Part shown: positions 11,801-23,934 of the stretch, piece after piece
Numbering within the stretch: the first letter of the stretch is position 1
Layout of the letters: each line of letters begins with the position of its first letter
Assembly (NCBI GenBank): GCA_959347315.1
Contig: OY365814.1
Coordinates: forward strand, 35,298,371-35,362,370
Source: Bimastos eiseni
Taxonomy: Eukaryota > Annelida > Clitellata > Crassiclitellata > Lumbricidae
Direction of reading: 5' to 3'
DNA: 64,000 bases
The notes under the pieces: model-generated
The model's database searches: none
Told to the model about the DNA's origin: nothing
What the model saw: the letters and a program-made list of their open reading frames with translations, nothing else
Program-made: the position numbers and the translations under genes

Positions 11801-13197
11801 TGGGACCAATTGAACCTATGTCAGCGGCAGGACATAAATATTGCTTGTGTGTATTGGATTCATGTACAAGATGGCCAACGGTATTCTTATTAAAGTCGTT
11901 AACAGCAAAAGCAGTGTGTGATGCATTGAAGGACTTATTTACGAATGTGGGAGTTCCTGCAGTGATGACGAGTGATCAGGGAACTAATTTTACAGCCGAA
12001 TTGACCAGAGAATTTATGAGAACAATGGGGTGTACTCCAAGATTCGATACACCAGGACATCCAGAAGCAGCAGGCCTAGTAGAAAGATGGAATCAAACTT
12101 TTAAAAAGATGGTTCATCATGTTATTTTGGAAAATCCAAAGCAATGGCATAAAATCGTTCCATTTACAGTTTGGGCATTACGAGAAGTACCTAATGCAAC
12201 CACAGGGGTATCTCCTTATATGCTCGTATATGGAAAAGTTCCGAGAGGACCATTGACGATTTTAAAAGAAGTTTGGACAAAAGAAATTGAGTCAGCGCCA
12301 AATTTGAAAGTGAAAACAGAAAGATACCTACAGGAGTTAAAAGAAAATCTCAAAATTGCAATGACATATGCAGAAGAACATACTCGTGAAAAACAGTTAC
12401 AATATACTAATCAATACAATAAAAAGGCAAAAGATAAGCAATTTTCAGTAGGAGATAAAGTAGTTGTACTTTATCCCACATCTACCAATAAATTGTTATC
12501 AAGATGGCATGGTCCTTGCTCGATAATACAAAAGAGATCAAAGTATTCTTATTTAGTTGATATGGGAGATGGAAATCGGAAAATAATACATGCAAATAAG
12601 ATACGAAAGTTTATTGCTAGATCACTGAGTTGTGGTTTAATTGTGGACGAAGATCAGGAATTTGGAAAGATTGTGGAGTTATCAACAAATATGGAAAAAA
12701 CAGAAGATGTGGGAATTATTCATTTGAAACAGGATCAAATATCTCATTTGGATAATTTGCAGAAGACGGAATTACTCGAATTATTAAACCGCTTTGCAGA
12801 TCGATTTTCAGAGCAACCAGGATTGTGTACGTTGGTGGAACACGAAATTAATTTGAAACCAGAATTTCGTGTAAAGGAATTTAAGGCGTATCGGATACCT
12901 TTTATTTATCGAGAGGAAGTGGATCGACAGATACAACAGATGTTACAACATGGAATCATCAAGCATTCGTCTAGTCCCATGGCCAGTCCCTTGGTGGTGG
13001 TTAAAAAGAAAGACGGTTCTTTACGATTAGCCTGTGATTACCGTTATTTGAATGCGTGTACTGTTGAATGTAGATATCCAATGCCAAATGTAAAAGATGT
13101 ACTGAATCGAGTTGGTAAGGCTAAGGTCATTTCAGTATTAGATTGTCGGAGTGCATACTGGACCTGTCCGGTCAAAACCGAAGATCAGTGTTTGTAA
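8881..13197 (+). pseudogene. gag-pol of Gmr1-like element (gag, protease, integrase, first part of RT)
   Basis: The frame opens at ATG 8881, meets a TAA at 9097, and continues in the same frame from 9100; the next ATG is 9133 and starts a 1354-codon frame. From 9133: a long charged coiled coil (residues 1-200), a gag-like helical region, zinc knuckle CYNCGTTGHIAKFCH (about 474-488), aspartic protease motif LYDSGAE (about 584), an HHCC integrase zinc finger (H...H...CKSCVNC, about 815-855), an integrase core with the D, D and E of the catalytic triad in TMDVVGP, MTSDQGTNF and LVERWNQ, then the RT start HEINLKPEF ... LRLACDYRYLN. The frame ends in the middle of the RT at 13197. The coding sequence resumes in another frame at about 13190. 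Confidence 0.9.
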
Positions 13198-14117
13198 CTC
13201 ATAGTGGTTTATATGAATTCACGAGAGTCCCATTTGGTTTGATTAACTCGGGAAGAACTTTTGTCAAGGCTATAAATTTAGTCTTAAAACCGGTTAATGA
13301 ATTTACAGAACCATATGTGGATGACATTGCGGTATTGTCAAACGAATGGAAGCATCATTTAAAGCATTTAGAATTAGTGTTGATCGAATTGCGTAAACAA
13401 AATGTAACATTGAATTTAAACAAATGTTTATTTGGCAAGCATGAAGTACAATTCATAGGCCATATTGTTGGATCTAGTCATATACGCATGAACCCAGAAA
13501 GAATGGAAAGCTTGATTAATATCCCAATACCAAAATCTAGAAAGCAGGTTAAACAACTGTTAGTTTTTTTTAATTTCTATCGTGGATTTATAAAAGATTT
13601 TGCTAATATTGCTAAACCGCTGACAGATTTGACTAACCAACGAACAAAAGACCCGATTTCTTGGAACAAGACATTACAGCAGGCATTAGATACGTTGAAG
13701 AAGGCTGTAAGAAAGGATGTTATGCTATATGTGTTTGAAGTGGGAAGACCATTTTCTTTGTATTGTGACAGTAGCGACTATGCTGTAGGGGCTGTATTAA
13801 GTCAAAAAGATGATCAAGAAATAGAGAGACCCTTGTCATTTATTAGTAAAAAATTGACGGATACGCAGACCAGATGGGCTACAATAGAAAAAGAAGCTTA
13901 TGCAATAATTTGGTCTTTGGATAAATTTAAAGAAATTGTACTTGGGTCAAAAATTATTATTTTTACGGATCATAATCCATTGACATATATTACAGAGACT
14001 ATGCCAAAGTCAGCTAAGTTAGTTCGATGGTCTTTAGCACTTCAAATGTTTGATATTGAAATTAGGTACAAAAAAGGGAGTTTGAATATAATAGCAGATT
14101 ATATGTCAAGAATGTAA
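13190..14117 (+). pseudogene. RT (catalytic half) and RNase H of Gmr1-like element
   Basis: Continuation of pol in a different frame. It begins at the FVTHSGLYEFTRVPFGL block and contains the catalytic YVDD at about 13313-13324. The RT thumb/connection follows (LNLNKCLFG, FIGHIVG, KQLLVFFNFYRGFIKDF), then RNase H with LYCDSSDYAVGAVLSQ, the Glu of TIEKEAYAI and the Asp of IIFTDHNPL. It stops at TAA 14115-14117. No chromodomain or envelope follows. The frame change falls inside a conserved RT block and looks like an indel, not a programmed shift; that is inference. Confidence 0.9.
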
Positions 14118-14177
14118 ATAAGTATGATTTTGTCAAATTTTGTTTATGCCAAAATCCAGAAGAAGGGGAAAGATAAA

Positions 14178-14493
14178 TGTCAGCCAATGTTTGTTAATAT
14201 GTTGGTTTAGACACTTGGGGCGCAAGTGGGTGGTGGTGTTTGGAAGGGCTGTTAGGGGCGAGTGAGGTGACAGACAGAAGGTATTGATAAGACGTTTGAT
14301 TGCTTGTATTTCGACAGTTGCTGCTCTGACTTCCTAAGGATACGGACGGTCGTTTTATATTTTAATTTGTGTACAGTAGTTTAGGCACTATATTTTATGT
14401 TGTTAATAAAGAAAATTGAGAAAACAAGAAGACGTGCCTCGATCCTTGTAGTTTGGTAAGCTTAACTGAAGGAAAAGAAAGTTGAAGTTTACA
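14178..14493 (+). repeat. 3' LTR of Gmr1-like element
   Basis: 316 bases, matching the 5' LTR except for one base. Preceded by the purine-rich tract AGAAGGGGAAAGATAAA and followed by the duplication CCTTG (14494-14498). Confidence 0.95.
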
Positions 14494-14929
14494 CCTTGAT
14501 TTACTTTGTCTCCATAATTATCTCAGACCTTCACCTCAAAAGGTTGCAACGTATCCAAACTCCTTAGCTCGTGTAGTGGTGTAAGCTTTGGCTAGGCCTA
14601 TAAGCTATTACGAATTTTACGAACAGCAGCAGAATTGTTTCGCGTTTTTTGCTATATCGGCAGTGGCGCGTTAACCTATAGGCGCGCGCCTATATATAGT
14701 GCCCCCAAATGTCAAAGGGCCCCCTAATGATGAAGACATAAAATAACGTGTCTTGGGCCCCAAATGAATGAAATAATATATTTACTACAACCTGACATCT
14801 CAGGGGCCCCCAAATGAATGAAAAGAATAAATACAAAATAACGCCTCTGGGGCCCAAGGAATTAAAACATTTAAAAAAAATAACATATCACGGACCCCCA
14901 AATTAATGAAAGCATCAAATACAAAATAT

Positions 14930-17641
14930 TGTGGCGTTCTGCCACTCGCGCGCCTGCCTAGCGCTCGGATGGTATCGACTCCAGCTCGCGAACACGTCTG
15001 GAGTTCCTCGAGTCACTTTCTTATCAAATCTCAATGCCAAATGGTTACTCTCTATATCTACCAGGATGATCGCTCTCACCAGGAATGATAAAGGACGGGC
15101 CTCTTCTTCATGAAAGGTAACACCGTTCGAATTAGTCACGAGGTCTGACTCTGCCTATTCCGCGGTCGCCGAATGGGCAACGTACTGAGGATTGCCGTAC
15201 TCAAAACGGGTTTCGTAAGGCAGGAGTCTTACTCGTCATGTATACCTTCCTAGCCACTTGCCTCTTCTACCTCTCTACCGTACAATTCAGCATCTTGTGA
15301 CTCTGAAACTATCGCCAATAATGGACATCAAACGTTCTCTTAAGTTACGAGGTTCAGATATACTTGAGACGAGCCCCTAAGTCTAGACATTTGTCGGTAG
15401 CTAAATTCAACGTCTTATACTCATAGACATTACTGTTCGCAACTCTCTAAACTCTGTCGTCCTAGACACTATCAGTCTCATAGCTCTTCGTCATATCAAG
15501 CTAGACACTTAGCTATCACGCCTTCTGCTCAACACGTATCTCTCGGTCTATTTCCGTGTATGTCATAACGGCCCCACACGCATATTTTGTCATGCGCCAC
15601 AATTTATGGAGTAAGTTTCCTTATTCGTCCTCTGTGTTGGCAGTTACTCACCAACACTGATATATTCTGCTTCGATAAAAAGACACTGGCATGGTATTCA
15701 CGGACTCTGATAGTGAAGGTCTTTTGTCTATAACCCTCGCTATCTACACACAGATCTTCGATCCGACCTACGCACGAGGGGGCCCGACCTCGCGCTTCAG
15801 TCAGTTCTCGGAACTGTGTGACGACAAGCAAATATGTATTCACCTGGGTACCCGACTACCCAATCGTACACGTATCGATCAAAAAATTGGAAGGCGTTGT
15901 AACCCATTATAAGAAACCCACCACAGACTCCTGGAAAATGGTGGGAGTAACTATGACCGACGTAGGTAGCCAAAGGAATATTTACGTATCGATCAATTCT
16001 TGGTGTGCTTATTATCTTTAACCTGGGTTTCCGACTGCCCAAACGTCTGCGTTCATCTGTTTCATACTTGGGTATCGGACAACAAGGGACAACCCAGACT
16101 TTCACGTGCCTCTAACTTTCATGGACTGCGTTTATTCCTCCCATCGTAGGATTATTTATGTACTCGTCAACTAGAGTTCTGACCAACGGTAATGCACCAA
16201 CTCTCGTAAGCCTCGTTTCGTAAACTCGATTCTCTCACATGCACCTGAGGCAAGTGTCACCACATTACCTCTATGTTTCACACAGAACTGTATTATTATC
16301 ATTACTTTCTCTGAAGCAATTGTACGCTGTCTCTTACACACCGGAACGAGCCATGGGCAGCTCTTTCGAGGAAGTCCTCGAAAAGAGATTATGTAGTTAG
16401 TTCTACATGTAGGAATTCTGCAGCTAGTCCCGCAAGTAGAAGCCTCGCGGGGAAACCGCGAGTCAGATATTGCAGATACACATTAAAGTGAATAGAACTT
16501 TCTGGAAAACGGGAGGAGTAACTGTGACCGACATAGATAGCCAACAAGAAGATATACCGAAAGACCGTAAGACAATCAAGAAGGCATACTGCGGGGACAC
16601 CGCAAGTGCAGATATTACGTTTAGTGACTCAAGTTAAGATACGCGGGAAACCGCGAGCAAATACATTGCGATCAGACACGCAAGTGAACAGATTGCTGAA
16701 AAACGGAAGGAGTAACTATGACCACGTTAGGTAGCCAAGTATAGATATTTACGGAAAATCGTAAAGAGAAAAGAATATGCGGAGACGTCCGAAATTGATG
16801 AGGTTTTCGGCACCAGTGAGGAACTTTCTCGTATTTATCGAACGCAACGCTGGGGTCACCTTCCCCGTATTCATCGAACGTATTTATGTTTCCCAGTATG
16901 TGTCAGCGGCTCCACAGGAAGGTATCTCGGTCTGAATTCAACTGCTCGAACTGGGTCGCCCGCCCCGTATTAATCCAACATGTTCACTGGGGCACTCTTC
17001 CGTATGTTATCTCAACGGCCACCGAGGCCTCTCTCGCTTTGAACGTTCGGTTCCTCGGGGCTTTACCCGATCTCTATTTCTCGCGGCCACCGACGGGTCA
17101 CCATCTTCCCCGTATTCCCGTAAAAAACTGTCATTCATTTATTTCACACGATCGGACTTTACCTCACTCTCGAACGGCACCCAGACCTGTGAGCATTTCT
17201 CACGATCGGTCTTTCCTCTGTCAGCCTCTTAACCCCTACGATCAGGGCACGGTCCGTCTTGCGATCAACGGCAGAGGGGCCCACCCCGCCATATCAGCGA
17301 AAAGCAGCACCAACCTGACCGCGAGAGCGGCTGTCACTAGGGGTCGTATTTATACGGCAACACTCAACGATCTCTGGAGCGGTACGAGAACCAGTCTACG
17401 TATGAAGCAGTACCAACCACTGCTTCACGTATATAGCAATGCACCGTATGTCAGGCTATACTCAAGCCTATTCATGTGTCTGCAAGCTATGCACTGACTT
17501 AAAGACGCTGATCGGTCTTTCCTCCTATACCGAAGTTGTAAGGCGCAACACTGTAAAAAAATGTAGGTAAATTAAGCGCTACGGCGAGCCTATTATTTAT
17601 TAATAAATCCTTCATTCAAGCCTTGTAGCCTGTCCGCCACA
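14930..17641. mobile_element. 2.7-kb insertion without coding capacity, possibly a long solo LTR
   Basis: Interrupts the left-arm array of the palindromic element. It starts TGTGGCG and ends CGCCACA. The flanking bases (AATAT / CTATC) are not a clean duplication. Base composition is less AT-rich than the surroundings. It carries internal repeats: a block GGAGTAACTATGACCGAC...GGTAGCCAA occurs near 15940, 16512 and 16708, each beside short palindromes of the type GCGGGGAAACCGC. AATAAA occurs about 35 bases before the 3' end, as expected for the R/U5 part of an LTR. The longest open frame (16886-17497) has no recognisable domain. The solo-LTR idea is inference. Confidence 0.45.
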
Positions 17642-17872
17642 CTATCATCTCAGGGGCCTCAAATGAATTAAAACATTTCATACAAAAAATCTCAGGGTGC
17701 CCCAAATGCATGAAAACATTAAACACGACATAACATCTCAGAGGCCCCCAATGAATGAAAACATTTCATACAAAATAACATCCCAGGGAGCCCCAAATGA
17801 ATGGAAACATTTCATACAAAATAACATCTCACGGGCCCTCGAATGAATGAAAACTTGTCATACAAAATAGCC

Positions 17873-18748
17873 AGTGATGTATGGTCTCGAGACAGTGTCT
17901 CGGTCTCGAGACAGTTTTTTACTGTCTCGGTCTCAGTCTCGGAAGCCTGCTGTCTCGGTCTCGGTCTCGAGGTAAGTGTCTCGAATTTTTAGAAGCTGTC
18001 TTGAAGTGAAAGTCTTGTTCTGTCTGGAACAAGCAGTCTCGATGAGTTTCGCGTCAACTATCTTAAAATCTTGCGCTAGAAACTGAAACCGCAATCTACG
18101 AGAAACGGTAATTCTGGTTAACGCACGAGTCACATGATACTGAAATCTATTCAGTTATCTTAAAGTGGAAAAGTGTCTGAGAGAGAACCCGAAATTGTGA
18201 AGTTTCCTTTTACGCAATTTGAAGTTATTAACAAACAATACTGTTGGTTATTGATGCAAAAACACTATAACAGAAACGATCGGAACAACTTTGAGTTTCT
18301 CAGGGTGAGTAAGGATATGAGCAACTTTTTAATTTCGTTTGGAATTATATATCGAATTTACTTGTTTATAATCGTGTATAAGATTTTAGACGTGTCTAAA
18401 AAGGTTTTCTTTATGTTATACAGAAGATATGCCGACGAAAAGATAACCTCGAAAAAGATAAAACGCGGCAATATAAAAACGTTCTTGGGAATTGGTACTA
18501 CATACATTATAAGTTTCAAATTGAAATCGCACAGGAACATTATTCCCAAAAACTGATACTTCAGTATTTCACAACATTTTATATGAGATCACTTGTCTTT
18601 TACTGTCTCGTACCGTCTTGTACTGTCTCGTACTGTCTTGAGCCAAGTGTCTCGGTCTCGGTCTTGGTACCTCACTGTCTAGGTCTCGGCACCTCACTGT
18701 CTCGGTCTCGTCTTGGTCTTGAAGTTTGAAGTCTTGCATACATCACTG
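17873..18748. mobile_element. hAT-type non-autonomous element rich in TCTCGG repeats
   Basis: Ends are CAGTGATGTATG and its complement CATACATCACTG, flanked by a perfect 8-bp duplication AAAATAGC (17865-17872 and 18749-18756). The outer parts are arrays of CTGTCTCGGTCTCG. The middle holds a 127-codon frame (18173-18556) with no recognised domain. A second copy lies in opposite orientation at 34460-35310. Confidence 0.88.
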
Positions 18749-18894
18749 AAAATAGCATGTCTCACGTTGGAAATATTTAAATATTATAATTTATATTCTC
18801 CATTTTTGCAGCTAAGCATTCACATGACAAGTGTATTGTGCTAATTGTAATTCATAAATGCTTTGTTAATGTGAATCGATTAGCTGTTTGGTAA

Positions 18895-20440
18895 TATAAG
18901 TCCCTATAAGTGCTTACAAAAGAGTTATTTTACATGTGTTACATTACTGATTGTCATTTAAGGGTATTGTATCATTATTAAGGTCAAGGTAACGATGATG
19001 CATTAGTTACTGCATAGGTGGGCCGGTTTGATGGAGCCGAAGCCAGGATGTGCTTAGCGGACGATTGTCTGTCTTCAAAAGGCTGATAAATCGCTCGGCG
19101 CGTTGATCTCCGACAAGGCATATCGGAGGCCATTTTGGTATGCCAAGGGAGGGGTTTTGACAGCTTCCCGCAGGCGCGAAATGATGTAGAAGCTAGTTCC
19201 TATGTAAGGAAGAGTACCCTCTAAACCATTGCCAGTTACCCGAGAGTCGTCGTCAGTGATAGTGCTGTATGCCTATATACAGAGAATTTCGGATAAGTTG
19301 AGCCCGTGAAAACCGTGATATTAGCGTATGAGAATCGAATTTAATAGTGAAGTGTACTAAGTTCATCAGTTGCGATCTATTGAATTAGAAAGCATTATTG
19401 CCATTGTATTAATCCCATGGATGTGTATTCTACTGGATTTGTTCATTGATCGTTCCGGAATTGCTGAATTGTGACAGTCCAGATTTTGAGGTTAAGTGCC
19501 ATCCATTTTGTATTTTATTACGCCCACCTTGATATGAAATTTGGGGAACATTATTACTGATCGCACAGGTTAGGGTCAAGAGATTGAATTATTCTGACTG
19601 AGAATATATATGTTGACTGATGTATGCTTAATGTGAAGCCTTTTATTTCAGACTTCTGACTTGTACATTGATTGTGATCCTTGTGATTTTATTTTGAATA
19701 CTTGTCTGTGAATTGACTACTTTTCTATTCTTGCTTCCAATTAAACTTCTTCATATTCTTTCATTATGTCTCAGGAGTCTTTGCATCAAGTAAGATTGGC
19801 TACTGGGGTAGAAAGGATAAATCAAGTAGGATTAGCTACTGGGGTAGAAAGGATAAATTCACCTTTCAGCAGACCTGATTCTGCACTTGACAGGTTGTTT
19901 ACTAAAATAGATAGCATGTCAAAGAATCAGTTAGAATCAGAGAACAGGATAGAAACTAAACTAGCTCAAATCTCTCAGAGTCAGGCAGATTTAGTTAGAA
20001 GTCAGTCTGAACAATTGGCTAATCTATCAGAACTTAGCGAGAGGTTGGAAAGAGTAGAAGGTTCCACTCGGGGATCCGTGAGTCGGTCGAGTTTCGAACC
20101 CTGATTGCTTTGATACAGCAATTGCCGCACCCTGTGACGCCGTGCCCTATACCATCAGCCAACCTTTATACTCGTCATCCCATGATTTAAGGAATTTGTC
20201 ACTGGTTCAGGAAGCCAGTACAGCCTCTGATTTTCTGTGTCGAAGTGAGCGCTTAAAAGGAAGATTGCGTCCAGATTATAAAATGCTGGATAGATTAGGC
20301 TCTTCTTCTATGTGGCCAAGTTTTGAGGAAGCTAACCGATTCCGACCCTTAATCTCAGAAGGGTTTATACACGGTTGGGAACCCGGAAGTCCCACATCAC
20401 CGATTAGCAACCAGTGCCGAGTACGACCCCGAGACTTACA
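18895..20440 (+). mobile_element. 1.55-kb unclassified insertion with gag-like coiled-coil frame
   Basis: Flanked by GTAA on both sides (18891-18894 and 20441-20444). The sequence across the empty site matches the opposite arm of the host palindrome, so the boundaries are well supported. The ends TATAAGTCCC and (complement) TGTAAGTCTC are weak inverted repeats. A frame at 19766-20104 gives 112 codons including a direct repeat RLATGVERINQVGLATGVER and a coiled coil (IDSMSKNQLESENRIETKLA), as in gag or ORF1 proteins. A second short frame is at 20142-20444. No RT, integrase or transposase, so it is probably a deletion derivative of a retrotransposon. Confidence 0.55.
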
Positions 20441-20444
20441 GTAA

Positions 20445-21000
20445 GAACGAATTAAGGCTGCGTGTAAGAGACTCTTCGCTTCAAGAAGTTGGCTCACTGT
20501 TTAATTGAGTGAAATTTTAAAATGAAGTTGAGTATTTTGATATTTGATGCGATGACGTGACGTCACATATCTCAGACTACTCCCCTTTGTCACAAATCAG
20601 CACAGACGTATGACCCCTCCAATGGGTGTGTGACGTCATTTATAGACGCCCCTCAGACTCAGCATGTATAAATTCAGAGGACCCCAAAATGCTTGCGCCT
20701 AGGGCCCCGTCAGAGGCGCGTTTATAGAAAACGGGGCTCTAGGCGCAAACATTTTGAGGCCCTCTGAATTTAGGGGCCGTCTATAAATTACGTCAAGCAC
20801 CCATTGTAGGGGTCACACATCTGTGACGATTTGTGACGAAGGGGAGGGAGTCTGAGATGTATGACGTCAAGTCATCACACCAAATATCAAAACACGCAAC
20901 TTAATTTATTTAAACATTTCACTTAATTGAACATTGAGCCAGCTTCTGGTGGCGAAGAGGCTCAAAACACGCAGCCTTCGTTACCAACACAGCTAATCGA
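20445..21000. repeat. central hairpin of the palindromic element
   Basis: The arms 20445-20700 and about 20715-21000 are reverse complements. The motif TGACGTCATTTATAGACGCCCCT and its complement sit near 20630 and 20772; the same motif forms the ends of the MITE at 32011-32519. Confidence 0.75.
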
Positions 21001-21427
21001 GCCGATTGATATTCACATTAACAAAGCAATTATATGAATTACCACACTCCACTTGTCATGTGAATGCTTAGCTGCAAAAATAGAGAATATAAATTATTAT
21101 AATTAAAACATTTCAGGCGTGAGACATATCATTTGTATGAAAGTTTTCAGTTATTCGGGGGCCCTCCCCGTCCCTGAGATGTTATTTTGTATTAAATGTT
21201 TCCATTCATTTGGGGCCCCCCTGAGATGTCATGTTGTATTTCATATTTTAATTCGTTTGGGGCTCCCTGAGATCTTATTTTGTAGTTAACGTTTTCATTC
21301 ATTTAGGTCGTCTCAGGTGTCATTTTGTATGAAGTGTTTTCATTCATTTGGGGGGCCCCCTGAGATTTGAGGGCCCTATAGGCGCGCGCCTAATGCGCCT
21401 ATAGGTAAACGCGCCACTGTATATTGG

Positions 21428-23934
21428 TCGCACGTTTGATGTCCTCCAATTTATTTGACCTGTTATTATAATCCCTCAGAGTGCAACGTACTTAGCTGAA
21501 CGAGACCTCGATCCTGCCTCTCTTCTTCGTGGAAACGCACGCTACCTACGATTATCCAATGTGCGAAAAAAGACCAGCGACCCAAAATATAGTTCGATAA
21601 TTTCTACTTTACAATTCGACACAATTTAACTTCAGCAGCTCTCCATTCTACAACCAAATTGAATTTTCTCAACATTCGTAGGTTAATTCTTTCCGGAGTA
21701 AAATACGCCTGAAAATAAGCTAGGCAACTGATGACGTTAATCCACATGTGCTGGATGCACGAGAATTCGATCTATAGTGAAGGGTGGAGAAATAGTCGGA
21801 AACAGTGACGTTCATATTTAACGACTGTAATGCATAGACTACATATCCTCCTTATAATAATTATTATGATAAGAGACAGAAGGAACCAATCAGTGCTTTA
21901 CTATTTCCTCCAGTTCCTTCCACATCTCCTCTTGATTATTAGCTAGGTCATGTAATGACTAATTATTATGCGCGACGTAGAGTTCTGACTCGGACCCTTA
22001 GCCTGTGCATCATAGCGTGAAGGAAGTTTCCTATCTGTCAGTTATAATGATTGGAGGCTGACAAGACGACAGAAATCGAGTGATTACACCTTCTTTTCAT
22101 CACTGCTAAGCGAAATTTCTGTCACAAGCAGAGGTCTCAGAGAGCCTCTACCACAGGCACCAATTTCGACAAAAATTACCGTGTAGAACTTGGCTAATTA
22201 AACACATTAGGCCAAGCCCACAGCAACCCATCATGCAATGGGTAAAGATTGGACAGGAGACTCAGAGTCACAGGGCAGAAACACTATTCATTCTGTGTAG
22301 GTCTATAGCTGTTATAACTTAACCGCTCCAGTATGCCTACTCCTACTGGTAGTATACGCCCCTTTTCAAGCATCACTCTATTAATATCACTGTACTGTGC
22401 TACCAATGTTTGGTGAAATAAAGATTGACATATTAGCATGGACCAAGATACACAGAATCCTTGCAACAGTGAAAATGAGTACAACGGGGGTAACATCACG
22501 TGCCTGCCAGACGCATCGGTCTTTGAGTGACGTCATGCGACTGAATTTTGTATTACCAAAGACGTTAGCGTCGTAGAGTCTATGACTCCAACTTCTCTAA
22601 GATCTGTGGTAGGCCTAATGCTTAGAACTTTGTTTCTCTGCAATTTCTTGAAATTCTTGCTTCATTATCAGATGATTATTTCGGTGTTTGGCCTTTGGTT
22701 GTTGTCAATGATAAAATTAATATGCCAGCAAAATCGAATTCAAAGACAATAACATCGAGAGCAAAAAACAGGAAGAATTGCGACATTGAATGTAAAAGCA
22801 TGGCTGTAGGACCTGCACTTCTAATTTAAAGAAACACTTGGCTCTTTGATTTTAAAAAATATTATAACAGCTAATTTTTTGGATTTGCTAGGTTTGTGAT
22901 ATTCATCATGTATTCTACTTTTTGGTCATAATTTTGTGTCCGATATGCGATTGTGCGTACGTTAAAATTCATAAAACTACCGTAAATCTGAAAACCTAGA
23001 AAGTACAAACCTGCGTACAATATTAATCTGCATAGGAAAAAGGAGTAAAGAAGAAGGCATATTATGAAAACGTCATTAGTTGTTGTGTGGAACCTTTAAC
23101 ATACTTCATCTGTTGTTTCACACGAGACAGTAATAATTGCACGTGTTACGATCGTTGGACGACGTTGGTTGCGATTGGATTATTTACTGGTTGTTAGCTG
23201 CGTAATAAATATAACTTTTATTATTCGTACAACAATTAGGTGGAAGAGTTAACAGAATCCGAGTTAATTTGCCAAGAAATACAGATTTACATATAACTTA
23301 CGAAGGTAGTTTCGTTTCGCTCTGAAGTTAAACATCGTACAGTTTACTTCTATTGAACAGTGATGATTAACACTGACTAAGCGTTTTTCAAAGGGGTTAA
23401 TGTCTTAATCATGAGCTCACGTTGAACAAGCTTCGAAGTTTTACAGAATTACGGTTTGTTGTAACAACTAATTATGCATGGTTGGGAGTTAGAGGGTGAC
23501 GCGTGGAATGATTTTGATTGAGAAGAGTTCGGTTCTAATCGTAGATCAGCTGATTCAAAGCTAAAACTTGAAACATTACATTTAGAATAGAAATTGCCTT
23601 TCTTGTATGTATTTATGTTTAAAATAGTATTTGTGTATGAATGTGTGTGTGTTTATGTTAAAAACTTGTAGTGTGTGCATGAATATGAATATGGATATGC
23701 ATGTATGTAGTCGACGAGTATACTTATGAATACATGTGTGCGATTTTATGTAGTCCATATTTAGATCCTCATGAATGCACATGTTGAGTGGTGAACTACG
23801 GGTGGAATCTGGTGTTTTGCAAATGATTTTCTTGGTGTGATTTGTATGATATGATGGTTGTATTCTTCAGAATTTCGAGTTTTAAGTTTGAAAAGAGACA
23901 AATCTTCTTTTGTCTGATAGTTGGCTTTTCGTAA
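21428..23934. other. upstream region of the CREBRF gene
   Basis: No coding exon supported. It presumably holds promoter and 5' UTR sequence. No TATA box, initiator or CpG cluster could be assigned with confidence. The in-frame codon just before the CREBRF ATG is TAA (23932-23934), so the protein cannot extend upstream in this exon. Confidence 0.5.

Larger units (their letters stand above)
7818..14493 (+). mobile_element. Gmr1-like Ty3/Gypsy LTR retrotransposon (IN before RT), nearly intact
   Basis: A 6676-base element with 316-base LTRs (TG...CA ends), a 5-bp duplication CCTTG, a candidate primer-binding site beginning TGGTGGCAGCGG just after the 5' LTR (8137), a leader with tandem repeats, gag-pol, and a polypurine tract (about 14160-14177) before the 3' LTR. 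The domain order is gag - CCHC zinc knuckle - protease - integrase - reverse transcriptase - RNase H. Integrase upstream of RT is the Ty1/copia order, yet the RT and RNase H are clearly Ty3/Gypsy-like. This combination defines the Gmr1 group described from deuterostomes. No envelope gene. Two lesions in the coding frame (a stop at 9097 and a frame change near 13190) make this copy defective. Confidence 0.93.
14661..21419. mobile_element. palindromic hAT-like foldback element containing three nested insertions
   Basis: Ends are CAGTGGCGCGTTAACCTATA on the left and its near complement on the right (CCTATAGGTAAACGCGCCACTG). The flanks TATATCGG (14653-14660) and TATATTGG (21420-21427) form an 8-bp duplication with one mismatch. 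The arms carry arrays of a unit containing CCCCAAATGAATGAAAACAT and ACAAAATAACATCTCAGGGG, in opposite orientation on the two sides. Aligning the right arm (20715-21419) with the left side gives four left blocks: 14661-14929, 17642-17872, 18749-18894 and 20445-20700. The gaps between them are later insertions. Without them the element would be about 1.6 kb and lacks a transposase. Confidence 0.8.

Noticed and set aside
15604..17497. Open frames in the 2.7-kb insertion
   Set aside because: No domain, no consistent codon pattern, and they overlap on both strands; left unassigned.
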